A stretch of 64,000 nt of DNA. Origin: Chryseobacterium pennipullorum. Its GTDB lineage: Bacteria; Bacteroidota; Bacteroidia; Flavobacteriales; Weeksellaceae. Under the pieces are notes generated by a model. It saw only the letters and a program-made list of their open reading frames with translations, made no database searches and had not been told where the DNA came from. A program made the position numbers and the translations under genes. Positions 53,531 through 62,176 of this stretch are shown here, in pieces. Numbering within the stretch: the stretch's first letter is position 1; every line of letters starts with the position of its first letter. The DNA lies in assembly GCF_003384725.1 (NCBI RefSeq), contig NZ_QNVV01000004.1, positions 124,001-188,000 on the forward strand. Direction: 5' to 3'.

Positions 53531-54007
53531 ATGAAGAGACTCATCCTCGTAAGACATGCGAAGAGCGACTGGCCGGAAGAAACGGAGGACTTTGACAGAC
53601 CTTTAGCAGATAAAGGTTTGCAGGATGCTATGAACATGTCCCGATTCATGAAAAGCAATAACATCAGCATCGATCACTTTGTATCCAGCCCGGCAGTCCG
53701 TGCTCTGAATACCTGTAAAATTTTTAATCAGACCTATCAGTTGCATTGTTCTACGGATGAAAAGCTGTATAACCCTTCAGAAAGAAGTTTTGAATCTGTC
53801 ATCTACGACCTGGATGACAACCTGAGTTCGGTAGCTTTTTTCTCTCACAACAATGGAATTTCCAATTTCGCCAATTCCATTTCTGAAGATATTTTTCATT
53901 TTCCTACCTGTGGAGTGGCCGGTTTCGAAGTAGACTGCGAATCATGGTCCGAGTTTGACGGTGCCAGAAAGAAACTTCTTTTCTTTTATGAGCCAGGAAA
54001 AATATAA
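53531..54007 (+). CDS. SixA-type histidine phosphatase
   Basis: This 158-aa phosphoglycerate-mutase-fold protein has the catalytic RHAKSDW motif at residues 8-14 and a second His in FFSHNNGISNFAN (about 101). It resembles SixA, which dephosphorylates phosphohistidine on histidine phosphotransfer domains. Its natural substrate here cannot be judged. Its end overlaps the archaemetzincin gene by 20 bp. Confidence 0.9.
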   Translation: MKRLILVRHAKSDWPEETEDFDRPLADKGLQDAMNMSRFMKSNNISIDHFVSSPAVRALNTCKIFNQTYQLHCSTDEKLYNPSERSFESVIYDLDDNLSSVAFFSHNNGISNFANSISEDIFHFPTCGVAGFEVDCESWSEFDGARKKLLFFYEPGKI

Positions 54008-54878
54008 CTTCTCTTCCTTACTTTTTTTTAGTACGCTATTTATCCTTCTTTTTTCATGCCAGAAACAGAAGAAAAATTATTACGAATCTGTTGCGTCAAA
54101 TGATATTAAGCTTTCTTCTCCTCAACCCGGTAGCTGGCGTTATCGTCATGACGAACATTTCCAGACCTATGCAGATTTTCAGAAGTTAAAAAAAATTAAA
54201 CCTGAGCCTGGCAAAAATACCATCTATCTGCAGCCGATCGGAAAGTTTGATGAACTGCAGAAAAAAGAAATAGCACTCACCAAAGAGTATTTAAAAATAT
54301 ACTTCCAACTGGAAACAAAAATACTTCCCGTTTTACCCAATACTATTTTTCCGGGTAAAGTCAAAAGAAATTCAAAGGAAGGACATCAGCAAATTCTTGC
54401 AGGCTATGTGCTGGACAGTATTCTGATCAAAAGAAAACCCAAAGATGCTGTCGCATTAATGGGAATTACTGAAAAAGATCTATTCCCCAAACCGGAATGG
54501 AACTATGTTTTTGGAATGGCATCATACGAAGACGGTGTGGGAGTGACTTCGATATACAGATTTTCAAATGGCTCTTTAACAGATTCCAATTTCAACCAGA
54601 GTCTCCTCAGATTAATAAAGATCAGTTCCCACGAGATCGGGCATATGTTCGGGATCAGCCATTGCCTGAATGCAGATTGTGTCATGAATGGCACCATTTC
54701 GCTTCCGGAAACGGATGCTCATCCTGCAAGAGCATGTTCATTATGCCAAAGAAAACTGAATTCTAGTATACCTTATGACCCTAAGAAAAGACTTCTTGAA
54801 TTAAAAGGCTTCTTTGAAAAACAGTATTTGAATACAGAACTTTCTTTAACAGAGCAAGACCTAAATCGGTTACAATAA
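53988..54878 (+). CDS. Archaemetzincin-family zinc protease, lipoprotein
   Basis: This 296-aa protein carries a signal sequence and lipobox LLFSC (about Cys23), then an archaemetzincin domain with the extended zinc motif HEIGHMFGISHC (about 216-227), CVMNG (the Met-turn region) and ACSLCQRKL, the two CxxC-type structural zinc cysteines. Archaemetzincins are rare metalloproteases; a lipid-anchored version would act in the periplasm or at the surface. The start at 53988 gives a proper lipoprotein signal; an upstream ATG at 53955 adds polar residues inside sixA. It overlaps the upstream gene by 20 bp. Confidence 0.88.
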   Translation: MSQEKYNFSSLLFFSTLFILLFSCQKQKKNYYESVASNDIKLSSPQPGSWRYRHDEHFQTYADFQKLKKIKPEPGKNTIYLQPIGKFDELQKKEIALTKEYLKIYFQLETKILPVLPNTIFPGKVKRNSKEGHQQILAGYVLDSILIKRKPKDAVALMGITEKDLFPKPEWNYVFGMASYEDGVGVTSIYRFSNGSLTDSNFNQSLLRLIKISSHEIGHMFGISHCLNADCVMNGTISLPETDAHPARACSLCQRKLNSSIPYDPKKRLLELKGFFEKQYLNTELSLTEQDLNRLQ

Positions 54879-54992
54879 CCAATATTCCTTTTACAGGGTG
54901 TATATTCCTATCCTCCGCAGGGTTAACAAAAAATATTTTTTTTGATGAAGTCGTTAACTTCTGCTAAAGCCATTACTGTTGTAAAAATGAAA

Positions 54993-55010
54993 AACGGGCC
55001 AAAGCCCGTT
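54993..55010 (-). terminator. Terminator of the serine hydrolase gene
   Basis: The perfect 7-bp stem AACGGGC/GCCCGTT with a CAAA loop is followed by TTTTCATTTTTAC on the minus strand. Confidence 0.8.
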
Positions 55011-55054
55011 CCTATTGAATATTTTTCCGGTTTTCCTTTTAATCTTTTCGTCTT

Positions 55055-56599
55055 TTATTTCCTCTTCAGATCCAGATCATCAAAATCAAAACTGAAATCG
55101 GTGACATCGGAAATTGCTTTTAGCTTTGCAGATTGAGCTTTTCCGTTCTCGTCATAATTGAAAATAAGATAAGCATCGGCATCATAGCTTCTGTCATCCC
55201 ATTTGATAATAAAAGAATTGTTAGAGTAAGGAAGCAGTTCTCCTTTTAATCTTGGAGAGTTTTTACAAGAAATCCTGTAAGTATTTCCCTGCTGTGTAAT
55301 GTCCACATCACCAAACCAGACATCATTATACGTTCCTGTAAACTGTTCTGCTTTAGGATGAAGAGATTTTTCTTTTTTAAATGCTTCAGACTTTGTAAAA
55401 GCATCTTTCTTTTGCTTATTATAATCGGTTTCTATTTTAGACATTCTGTCGCCATATGTTTTCAGCCAGTTTCTGTCTGCTACGCCCAGGTAAGAATCTT
55501 TCACCGTATTGGTAATCGTATTGAAAGCAGCACCCGACTGTTGGTTTGTTAATACCACAATTCCCAGTTTCATATCAGGAATCAAAGTAAACTGAGTGAC
55601 GGTACCAATTAATCCACCGGTATGCTGTACCTGCTTGTGGCCTTTCACATCACTTAAGAACCAACCCAGGCCATATCCGTAAAAGCTGGTATCATATGGA
55701 TTTTTTGCAGCTACGCGGTCCGGTATCTGAAGGCTCCAGAGCTGTTGAGCATTTTTATCTGAAACCAGTTTCTTACCATCTTTCGTCGTGAAATTATTTA
55801 AAAGGCATTCTGCCCATGTTGTCATATCTTTAATGTTACTCATGATACCACCTGCCGCATTCGCGGTTTCGTTCCAGTCATGAGGAACGGCAATTGCTTT
55901 TCCATTTACAGGAGCATGAGCATCAATTTTGTTGGCTGTAGCCTTTGCCCTGCTGTAGCTTCCAAAGCTTGATGACATTCCTACCGGCTTCATAATTCTC
56001 TGTTCAATAAATTCTGCCCAGCTCAATCCCGAAACCCTGTGAATGACTTCACCGGCAACGATGAACATGATGTTATTATAATCAAGGGTTGTTCTGAAAG
56101 GATTTTCAGGTTTCAGGAATCTTACATTGTGAACAATATCGTTAACCGTCAGATTTCCTCCTTCCGGAAAAAACATCAGATCTCCCTGTCCCAATCCTAA
56201 TCCCGCCCTGTGGGTGATAAGATCTTTTACCGTTACATTTTGGGAAACATATGGATCGTACATCTGAAACTCAGGAATATATTTCGAAACTTTATCATCC
56301 CATCCCAGTTTTCCTTCATCTGCCAAAATTGCTAATGCCACGCAGGTAAATCCTTTAGAGTTGGAAGCAATTCCCACCAGCGTATTTTCATCCATAGGCT
56401 GCCCGGTAGTAAGAGAGCGCACTCCAAAGCCTTTGGAATACGTTACCTTACCGTCTTTTACGATTCCCACAGACATGCCGGGAACATCAAAGGTTTTCAA
56501 AGTATTCCGGATCAGGTCATCCAGTTTTTTCTCCTCAACCTGTGCGTTGGCCAATCCTACGGTCAAAAGGAAAATAAAAAAAGAAAGTTTCTGTTTCAT
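55055..56599 (-). CDS. Class C beta-lactamase-fold serine hydrolase
   Basis: This 514-aa exported hydrolase has a signal peptide (1-19, cut after ANA), a catalytic SxxK at Ser79-Lys82 (SNSK), the Tyr174-x-Asn176 motif in DYNNIM, and HTGG near residue 336 in place of the KTG triad. The C-terminal part (about 400-500) resembles DUF3471, a beta-rich appendage of these enzymes. Members include penicillin-binding-protein-like esterases and D-aminopeptidases; AmpC activity is not implied. Monocistronic. Confidence 0.92.
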   Translation of the reverse strand: MKQKLSFFIFLLTVGLANAQVEEKKLDDLIRNTLKTFDVPGMSVGIVKDGKVTYSKGFGVRSLTTGQPMDENTLVGIASNSKGFTCVALAILADEGKLGWDDKVSKYIPEFQMYDPYVSQNVTVKDLITHRAGLGLGQGDLMFFPEGGNLTVNDIVHNVRFLKPENPFRTTLDYNNIMFIVAGEVIHRVSGLSWAEFIEQRIMKPVGMSSSFGSYSRAKATANKIDAHAPVNGKAIAVPHDWNETANAAGGIMSNIKDMTTWAECLLNNFTTKDGKKLVSDKNAQQLWSLQIPDRVAAKNPYDTSFYGYGLGWFLSDVKGHKQVQHTGGLIGTVTQFTLIPDMKLGIVVLTNQQSGAAFNTITNTVKDSYLGVADRNWLKTYGDRMSKIETDYNKQKKDAFTKSEAFKKEKSLHPKAEQFTGTYNDVWFGDVDITQQGNTYRISCKNSPRLKGELLPYSNNSFIIKWDDRSYDADAYLIFNYDENGKAQSAKLKAISDVTDFSFDFDDLDLKRK

Positions 56600-56698
56600 T
56601 ATTTTTTAATTTTTCCAAATTTAATAAATATTCGATGATGTTAATTTTGTCAACGATAAAACTTTACTTACATTGACCTCCAAACCGGTTTTATACTC

Positions 56699-57163
56699 AT
56701 GAAAAAGCTTACCTGCGCCATTATCTTGTCATTTTGCACCTTCAGTTTTGTGAAAAGTCAGGATAAAGCCTCTCATCTTCTGCTTCTACAGACATGGAAG
56801 CTCACAAAGTTCGACACCTATATTTACACTTACGTAAAGCAGGATGTTTTTGATCCCAAGAGCCTGGGCCTGCGTTTTAAAAAGAACGGGAAGATTTTGG
56901 GAAATTTAAACCGGCCGGGAAACGGAAACGGTATCTTGGAAGACTTCAATAACAGAAGTTTACAATTCGAAAGGTATATCGGGGATTGGAAAAAAACTTC
57001 CGACAGTACGGTTACCATCATATTTTCTTCCAATCCCAGTATGAATGGCAACTTTATCATTTCAAGACTTACGGAGAGTGAATTAAAATTAAAAAGGCTT
57101 TTTGATGCTGCCACTGAAAAGAAATTCGATTCTATACGCAGATCAAAAGATATTTCCTACTGA
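56699..57163 (+). CDS. Secreted lipocalin-like small protein
   Basis: This 154-aa exported protein has a signal peptide (about 1-20) and a beta-rich body with LLQTWKLTKFDTYIYTY, GKILGNLNRPG, IGDWKKTSDSTVTIIF and ISRLTESELKLKRLF. This layout resembles the lipocalin-like domains (DUF4923/5004 type) common in Bacteroidota. The function is unknown. A TAATTTTG -7-like element lies at 56642-56649. Confidence 0.65.
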   Translation: MKKLTCAIILSFCTFSFVKSQDKASHLLLLQTWKLTKFDTYIYTYVKQDVFDPKSLGLRFKKNGKILGNLNRPGNGNGILEDFNNRSLQFERYIGDWKKTSDSTVTIIFSSNPSMNGNFIISRLTESELKLKRLFDAATEKKFDSIRRSKDISY

Positions 57164-57218
57164 TATTCGGAGGCTAAACGAATTGCCTGGTTCAACACCA
57201 TAATTAGGTTAGCTTCTT

Positions 57219-57226
57219 TATCTTTG
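57219..57226 (+). promoter_or_regulatory. -7 promoter box (TATCTTTG)
   Basis: A TAnnTTTG match 13 bp before the ATG of the small secreted protein gene. Confidence 0.5.
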
Positions 57227-57239
57227 TATTCTAAAAGGA

Positions 57240-57695
57240 ATGAAAATGGCAATGAACAAATTATCAACATTATTTCTCCTGATCATAGGCTGTAATTTAT
57301 ATTTTTCCCAGGAAGTTACAATCAAAGATGATAAAGTACTTCTTGACGGAAAGCAAATTTTAAAAGCAGAAAAGATCAACGCTGCACAATACTCTTTTTT
57401 CTCTATGAAAGATGATGAAGAAATTTTACTGTACAGATATATGGATAATGAGACACCAAGATATGTAAATGATGATTATTTTATCCTGAATTTTCTGACG
57501 GAAAAAATTAAAATAGAATCGACAGACCTAGCAAAAATTGCCAATTTCATGAATTCCAGAAAGGGAATGGAAAAACTGGTAAGATGGCTTTTAAAAGAAA
57601 GGGTCATCAACCATGACGGTGAACTTAATGCTGACCGTATTGTGGTATTCAAAGAAAAATACGACGAAAATATTACCGATAGAACGCTTAGATAA
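57240..57695 (+). CDS. Small secreted protein of unknown function
   Basis: A 151-aa protein with a signal peptide (about 1-24, cut after LYFS) and a body with EVTIKDDKVLLDGKQILKAEK, YSFFSMKDDEEILLYRY and a Lys/Arg-rich helical end RKGMEKLVRWLLKERVI. I do not recognise the family. Several Met codons (1, 3, 5) could serve as start. The stop overlaps the next gene's ATG (TAATG), so expression is coupled to the phosphoesterase. Confidence 0.7.
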   Translation: MKMAMNKLSTLFLLIIGCNLYFSQEVTIKDDKVLLDGKQILKAEKINAAQYSFFSMKDDEEILLYRYMDNETPRYVNDDYFILNFLTEKIKIESTDLAKIANFMNSRKGMEKLVRWLLKERVINHDGELNADRIVVFKEKYDENITDRTLR

Positions 57696-58192
57696 TGACA
57701 AATATTCTTCTCCTTTCCGACTCCCACTCTTATATTGATGACCTGATCCTGGAATATGCCTCCAAGGCTGATGAAGTATGGCACTGTGGAGATTTCGGAA
57801 GTATGGACGTTATTGAGCAGCTTGAAAAAGTAAAACCTTTAAAAGGCGTTTATGGGAATATTGATAATGCTACGATTCAGGCGGAATTTCCAGAAGTCAA
57901 CCGCTTCATCTGTGAAAAGCTGGAAGTTTTGATGATCCATATAGGCGGATATCCAGGAAAATATACCCCACTTACCAGAAAGGAAATTGCTGAAAAAGCT
58001 CCGAAACTATTTATTTCAGGACATTCCCATATTTTAAAAGCGATGTACGATGAAAAAAACAGCCTTTTGCATCTTAATCCTGGTGCCTGTGGGAAACAAG
58101 GCTGGCACAAAGTAAGGACAATGATGCGTTTTGTGGTGGATGGTGAAGAAATCAAAGACCTGGAAATTATAGAACTTGGACCTAGAGTTTGA
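57695..58192 (+). CDS. YfcE/MJ0936-type metallophosphoesterase
   Basis: This 165-aa calcineurin-like phosphoesterase has metal ligands in LLSDSHSYIDD (about 6-16), HCGDFGS, GNIDN and SGHSHI (about 109-114). Family members are phosphodiesterases without fixed physiological substrate. It starts inside the stop of the upstream secreted-protein gene, indicating coupling. Confidence 0.92.
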   Translation: MTNILLLSDSHSYIDDLILEYASKADEVWHCGDFGSMDVIEQLEKVKPLKGVYGNIDNATIQAEFPEVNRFICEKLEVLMIHIGGYPGKYTPLTRKEIAEKAPKLFISGHSHILKAMYDEKNSLLHLNPGACGKQGWHKVRTMMRFVVDGEEIKDLEIIELGPRV

Positions 58193-58247
58193 TGAAGAGA
58201 AGACCTGGATATATAGATCTGGATTTCTTATCCTCCTTTTTACTTTT

Positions 58248-58255
58248 TACCTTTG
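58248..58255 (+). promoter_or_regulatory. -7 promoter box of the Smr gene (TACCTTTG)
   Basis: A TAnnTTTG match 27 bp before the preferred ATG at 58283. Confidence 0.55.
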
Positions 58256-58282
58256 CACAAATAATTGGTTCAGATAAGAATT

Positions 58283-58777
58283 ATGAAGATTGGCGATAAA
58301 GTTTCGGTAGTAGATGAAGATTTAGGCGGAATGGTAACATCCGTGAAAGGAAACATTGTGGTTTTCAAGGATGATTATGGCTTTACACACCAATACCCAA
58401 AGGAAAAACTTGTCCCAAAAAATGCTGATCTTTACGAGAATATAAAAGTCATAAAGAAGCCGGAGCCCCAAAAAAACATTTCTAAAAAACATCAGAAAAG
58501 TCATTTGGTTGTAGACCTGCATTTTCATAACTTGGTAAAAAATCCCAGTGATTATGATAGTTTTGAAAGATTGTTTATTCAAAAGGAAAAACTGATTGAA
58601 GTATTGGAGTTCTGCAGGAAAAACAATCTAAAAAGACTGGAGATTGTTCATGGTATTGGTGACGGCACTCTTCAGAGAATGGTCCGGGATGTGTTGGAGA
58701 GTCAGGTCAATATAGATTTTTATAATAAGGAAATACTTCACCATCAATCGGGTGCGGTAATGGTAGAATTTCACTAA
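58283..58777 (+). CDS. Smr domain protein
   Basis: This 164-aa soluble protein has an N-terminal KOW/SH3-like segment (VSVVDEDLGGMVTSVKGNIVVFKDDYGF) and a C-terminal Smr domain with VVDLHFHNL (about 77-85, catalytic-type DLH) and LEIVHGIGDGTLQRMVRDVL (about 119-138). Smr domains act as nicking endonucleases on DNA or RNA. The ATG at 58283 is chosen over an in-frame TTG 18 bp upstream. Confidence 0.9.
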   Translation: MKIGDKVSVVDEDLGGMVTSVKGNIVVFKDDYGFTHQYPKEKLVPKNADLYENIKVIKKPEPQKNISKKHQKSHLVVDLHFHNLVKNPSDYDSFERLFIQKEKLIEVLEFCRKNNLKRLEIVHGIGDGTLQRMVRDVLESQVNIDFYNKEILHHQSGAVMVEFH

Positions 58778-58782
58778 ATTTG
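58775..58782 (+). promoter_or_regulatory. -7 promoter box of the DUF3822 gene (TAAATTTG)
   Basis: An exact TAnnTTTG overlaps the Smr stop codon, 13 bp before the DUF3822 ATG, giving a possible separate promoter for this and rsmD. Confidence 0.55.
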
Positions 58783-58795
58783 CAGGAATTGAAAT

Positions 58796-59512
58796 ATGAA
58801 CGTACTTAATTTACTTTTTACCAAAGACGGACTCATCTATCAGATTGTTAAAAATAGAAACATTCTGGAAGAAAAGTCCTACTTCGTCACTGAGGAAACA
58901 CCAGCCAATCTTATTGAGGAAAAACTGGACGAAGTTCTCCTGAAACAACGCTTCGATGAAATCCAGGTAGTTTCTGCATGGAATCATTTTACACTGATGC
59001 CTGAAGGTTTTTCAGAGCACGAAGCCGGATTTGATCTTATTGCCTTCAATGCTCCTGCTGATAAGGAAAAGGAAGAACTGATGCTTTCCATCAATAAAAA
59101 GTTTAATGTTCAGTTCTATTACACTTTCCCGAAAAATTATTACAAAAAAATAAAAGAGCTGGCAGTTCCGGTACATTTTAATTTCTCAGGGGAAAAGTTT
59201 CTGAATTCCATTAACAATAAAAACAGTAAGGAAATTCATATTAATCTTTACCATAACCAATGCGAATTTTTCGCCATCGACAACAAAAAAATAATCCTTT
59301 ATAACAATCTGGACGTAAATTCAGAAGTAGATTTTCTTTACTTCATTATGTTTACTCTGAGCAAGATAGGCTTCGGAATCAATGAGACCAGCTTTTTTGC
59401 TTATGGAGAAACTACTGAAAATGAAACATTCATTTCTGAACTCCAGAAATTTGTCAGAAACCTGAAAATTATTTTTGACAATATTCCCAACAAGAATTTT
59501 ATACTTAATTAA
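58796..59512 (+). CDS. DUF3822 family protein
   Basis: This 238-aa Bacteroidota protein has an actin-like/ASKHA-type layout: an N-terminal strand region (NLLFTKDGLIYQIVKN), then QCEFFAIDNKKIILYNNLDVNSEVDFLYFIMF (about 153-184), the usual DUF3822 core. The function is unknown. In this phylum the gene is normally found directly before rsmD, as here, with a 99-bp spacer rich in CCTAGCCTCC/CTAAACCC words similar to those in the nuo spacers. Confidence 0.85.
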   Translation: MNVLNLLFTKDGLIYQIVKNRNILEEKSYFVTEETPANLIEEKLDEVLLKQRFDEIQVVSAWNHFTLMPEGFSEHEAGFDLIAFNAPADKEKEELMLSINKKFNVQFYYTFPKNYYKKIKELAVPVHFNFSGEKFLNSINNKNSKEIHINLYHNQCEFFAIDNKKIILYNNLDVNSEVDFLYFIMFTLSKIGFGINETSFFAYGETTENETFISELQKFVRNLKIIFDNIPNKNFILN

Positions 59513-59611
59513 GGTTCGAGAGCTTAGGAAGGGCTTAGCCTCTATAGAAAGTAATAATGTATTATCTACTCCCTAGCCTCCGAAACCTATCATCTAAACC
59601 CTAACAATACT

Positions 59612-60184
59612 ATGTTCAGAATAATATCAGGCAAATGGAAAGCCAAGAAGATTGCCGCTCCTAAAAACTTTGATGTAAGGCCAACCACTGATTTTGCCAA
59701 AGAGGCTTTATTCAGTATTCTGGAGAACACTTATGATATGCAATCTATTTCTGTACTGGATCTTTTTGCAGGAATCGGTTCGATATCCCTGGAACTTGCT
59801 TCCCGGGGATGTCAGGATGTGACGTCTGTAGAGATGAACCCGAAGCATACTGGATTTATCAATACCACTGCAGCAGAGCTGGATATGGCAATTCAAATCA
59901 ACGTGCAGCGAGGTGATGTATTTGACTGGCTTAAAAAATTCAGAAATAAAAAATCTTTTGAAATTGTTTTTTCTGATGCTCCTTTTGAGATGGAAGAAAA
60001 GAAATACTATGAGCTGATCTCTTTGGTTTTAAACAATAAATATGTAAAAGAGAACGGCGTTCTTATCGTAGAACACCAGAGCCGGATGAAACTGGAACAC
60101 CCCAATTTAAAAGATACCCGAAAATACGGAAACGTGAGTTTCAGTTTTTTTGCCCCGAATACAGAAAATAATCAGGAAATTTAA
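59612..60184 (+). CDS. rsmD: 16S rRNA (guanine966-N2)-methyltransferase RsmD
   Basis: This 190-aa Rossmann methyltransferase opens FRIISGKWKAKKIAAP, has the RPTTDFAKEALFSIL block, the AdoMet loop VLDLFAGIGSISLELASRG (about 49-67) and a catalytic DAPFE (about 121). It modifies 16S rRNA during 30S assembly. It ends convergently with the HxlR gene, with overlapping stop codons inside a shared terminator. Confidence 0.95.
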   Translation: MFRIISGKWKAKKIAAPKNFDVRPTTDFAKEALFSILENTYDMQSISVLDLFAGIGSISLELASRGCQDVTSVEMNPKHTGFINTTAAELDMAIQINVQRGDVFDWLKKFRNKKSFEIVFSDAPFEMEEKKYYELISLVLNNKYVKENGVLIVEHQSRMKLEHPNLKDTRKYGNVSFSFFAPNTENNQEI

Positions 60185-60193
60185 TTCCTGATT
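60170..60193 (+). terminator. Bidirectional terminator over the rsmD and HxlR stop codons
   Basis: The 9-bp stem AATCAGGAA/TTCCTGATT is followed by a T8 run in the plus direction and moderate T-richness in the minus direction. The two stop codons lie in its loop. Confidence 0.75.
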
Positions 60194-60528
60194 ATTTTTT
60201 TTGAAATAGCGGGAGATTCCTGGCCCCACTTTGTGATTGCCTCCAGTACGGGAAGCAGTGTTTTTCCAAAATCCGTCAGCTGATATTCAACCACCAGGGG
60301 TGGTTTATCTGTAAAAACGGTTCTGTTTACAATTCCATCCTCTTCCAGCTGTTTGAGCTGCAGGCTCAACGTTCTTTCGGTAATGGTTGGGATCGATTTC
60401 CTTAATTCGCTATATCTTTGTGCACCACCAATTAAGTGATGCAAAATAACCGCTTTCCATTTTCCGCCTATAAACCTCATCGTCACGCTGGTACAACAGG
60501 GATAGGATTTATTATCTACTGTATACAT
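60181..60528 (-). CDS. HxlR-family transcriptional regulator, probably redox sensing
   Basis: This 115-aa MarR-like winged-helix regulator contains CCTSVTMRFIGGKWKAVIL (about 12-30), the RYSELRKSIPTITERTLSLQL recognition helix (about 43-63) and the beta-wing RTVFTDKPPLVVEYQLT. Two adjacent Cys at 12-13 sit where the redox-active Cys of HypR, YodB and QorR lies, suggesting control by disulfide or quinone stress (inference). It is divergent from a nitroreductase gene, which is its likely target, across an 82-bp region with a long inverted repeat. Confidence 0.92.
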   Translation of the reverse strand: MYTVDNKSYPCCTSVTMRFIGGKWKAVILHHLIGGAQRYSELRKSIPTITERTLSLQLKQLEEDGIVNRTVFTDKPPLVVEYQLTDFGKTLLPVLEAITKWGQESPAISKKIIRN

Positions 60529-60529
60529 C

Positions 60530-60605
60530 TATACTATCATTTTTAACCGTTATTGCAAAGTTAGTAAACTTAAATTACTTTTGTAACTATAAAAATGATA
60601 GTATA
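60530..60605. promoter_or_regulatory. Divergent HxlR/nitroreductase promoter region with 16-bp inverted operator
   Basis: TATACTATCATTTTTA at 60530-60545 and its perfect inverse TAAAAATGATAGTATA at 60590-60605 flank both promoters. The -7 boxes are TAACTTTG on the minus strand (60556-60563) and TACTTTTG on the plus strand (60576-60583, with TTG at 60553 as a -33 element). Each half-site falls over a transcription start and leader, so the regulator could repress both genes at once. Confidence 0.75.
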
Positions 60606-60610
60606 AAATT

Positions 60611-61210
60611 ATGAACTTTTTAGACAAAATGAAAACACGGTATACTGTGAAAAAGTATAACCCACAGGGAAAAATCAGTGATGATCAAATTGCAGCTCTT
60701 AAAGAGATTATACAGCTCAGCCCTTCGTCCATCAACAGCCAGCCATGGAATTTTATCTTTGTAAACGATCCGGAGCTGAAAAAGCAATTGGGTGATAAGT
60801 CTTATTTTAATAAAGAAAAAGTATTGGACAGTAGCCACGTTATTGTTTTTCAGGTGATCAAAAGCATAGAAAATTTTGAAAAGCAAATCGAAGCAAATCT
60901 TCCGGAAGGATCTGTTAACTATTACCGGACCATGGTAAAACCTAAGGGAGAAGATGCTATAAAATCATGGCTCGGACACCAGGTTTATTTGTCATTAGGA
61001 GTGCTCTTGTCTGCGTGTGCAGCCATGGGAATAGATTCCACTCCCATGGAGGGAATTGAACCCGAAGGATATGATGCTATTCTTAAAAATGAAAGGTATG
61101 AGACGTTATTTGCCGTAGCAATCGGGGAAAGAGATGATGCAGATGCCAATCAGCCTAAGTTCAATGCAAAGACAAGGCTGAAAGCTGAAAAGGTGATTGT
61201 GGAAGCCTAA
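60611..61210 (+). CDS. Nitroreductase-family NAD(P)H oxidoreductase
   Basis: This 199-aa FMN-dependent enzyme of the NfsB/HypO type starts with MKTRYTVKKYNPQGKISDDQ, has SPSSINSQPWNFIFV (about 36-50, the FMN phosphate and ring site) and a C-terminal MGIDSTPMEGIEPEGYDAIL. It reduces quinones, nitro compounds or oxidised electrophiles with NAD(P)H. It is divergent from the HxlR regulator, a pairing that fits oxidative or electrophile stress response. Terminated by the hairpin at 61296. Confidence 0.93.
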   Translation: MNFLDKMKTRYTVKKYNPQGKISDDQIAALKEIIQLSPSSINSQPWNFIFVNDPELKKQLGDKSYFNKEKVLDSSHVIVFQVIKSIENFEKQIEANLPEGSVNYYRTMVKPKGEDAIKSWLGHQVYLSLGVLLSACAAMGIDSTPMEGIEPEGYDAILKNERYETLFAVAIGERDDADANQPKFNAKTRLKAEKVIVEA

Positions 61211-61295
61211 TTATTAATCTCACGCAAATTGATCTTCCTATAGAAATTTGCTCAATAAGTAAAATCTTCAGGAAACTATATTTATGATATAAGAA

Positions 61296-61319
61296 AAGCT
61301 GTTTCGTCTGAAACAGCTT
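61296..61319 (+). terminator. Bidirectional terminator between nitroreductase and murI
   Basis: The perfect 10-bp stem AAGCTGTTTC/GAAACAGCTT has a GTCT loop; T-rich flanks lie on both sides. Confidence 0.8.
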
Positions 61320-61324
61320 CTTGT

Positions 61325-62155
61325 TTATAATACTTTTAATTCTAAATCGATGGTCTTTCCGAAGAACTTTTTGGAGATCTTTTCAAAATTCTTGGTAAGA
61401 TCGGAAAGATAGAAATGGTAATTCGGTTTTGGATTATGCTCATTGAGGAGGTTATACTTATCCAGAATAATCTTCAGATGATTGGCTACTATATTTGGAG
61501 AATCAATCACCCGCACCCTGTTTCCATAATATTGCTTGATCTCATCTATTAATAGCGGATAGTGGGTACATCCAAGGATCAGGGTTTCAATATTTTTTAA
61601 TTTACTATTGCTTAGATAATTATAAATAATAGCATGCGTGATCGGATGATTTTTAAACCCCTCTTCAATGGCAGGAACCAGCAATGGAGTCGCCAGCTCA
61701 TCCACTTTGATCCATTTATTATGCTTTCTGATGCTCTTTTTATACAGTCCTGAATTCACAGTTGCCTTAGTGGCAATTACGCCTACGTTGTTATGAATTT
61801 CGTAGGAAACTTTTTCAGCGACCGGATTAATAACGTCGATAACCGGAACCCTGCCTGCCACAGACTGCATCACCTCATTCAATGCATTAGCGGTAGCGGT
61901 ATTGCAAGCAATCACAATCGCCTTACAGTTCTGCTCGAGCAGAAAGTTGGTGATCTTTGTAGAATACTCAATAATAGCATCCCTGGATTTTTCTCCATAA
62001 GGAAGGTGCTTTGTATCTCCAAAGTAGATCAGGTCTTCATTAGGCAAAAGTCTTTTAATTTCTTTGGCCACCGTAAGACCGCCTACTCCACTGTCGAAAA
62101 TACCAATAGGCTGGTTTGGTGAAAGATGTGAATAATCTTGTTTTTTAGTTTTCAA
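61325..62155 (-). CDS. murI: Glutamate racemase
   Basis: This 276-aa enzyme makes D-glutamate for peptidoglycan. Catalytic cysteines lie in ACNTATANALNEV and GCTHYPLL; the substrate loop IGIFDSGVGGLTV and GDTKHLPYGEKS are standard. A TTG at 62155 gives the start MKTKKQDYSHLSPNQ; another TTG 21 bp upstream is less likely. The 357-bp region upstream has no gene. Confidence 0.94.
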   Translation of the reverse strand: MKTKKQDYSHLSPNQPIGIFDSGVGGLTVAKEIKRLLPNEDLIYFGDTKHLPYGEKSRDAIIEYSTKITNFLLEQNCKAIVIACNTATANALNEVMQSVAGRVPVIDVINPVAEKVSYEIHNNVGVIATKATVNSGLYKKSIRKHNKWIKVDELATPLLVPAIEEGFKNHPITHAIIYNYLSNSKLKNIETLILGCTHYPLLIDEIKQYYGNRVRVIDSPNIVANHLKIILDKYNLLNEHNPKPNYHFYLSDLTKNFEKISKKFFGKTIDLELKVL

Positions 62156-62176
62156 ATGAGCTGAAATTTTATACAA

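Noticed and set aside
57195..57226. -33 element for the small secreted protein gene
   Set aside because: No TTG at 19-21 bp upstream of the -7 box; the nearest TTG is more than 30 bp away.
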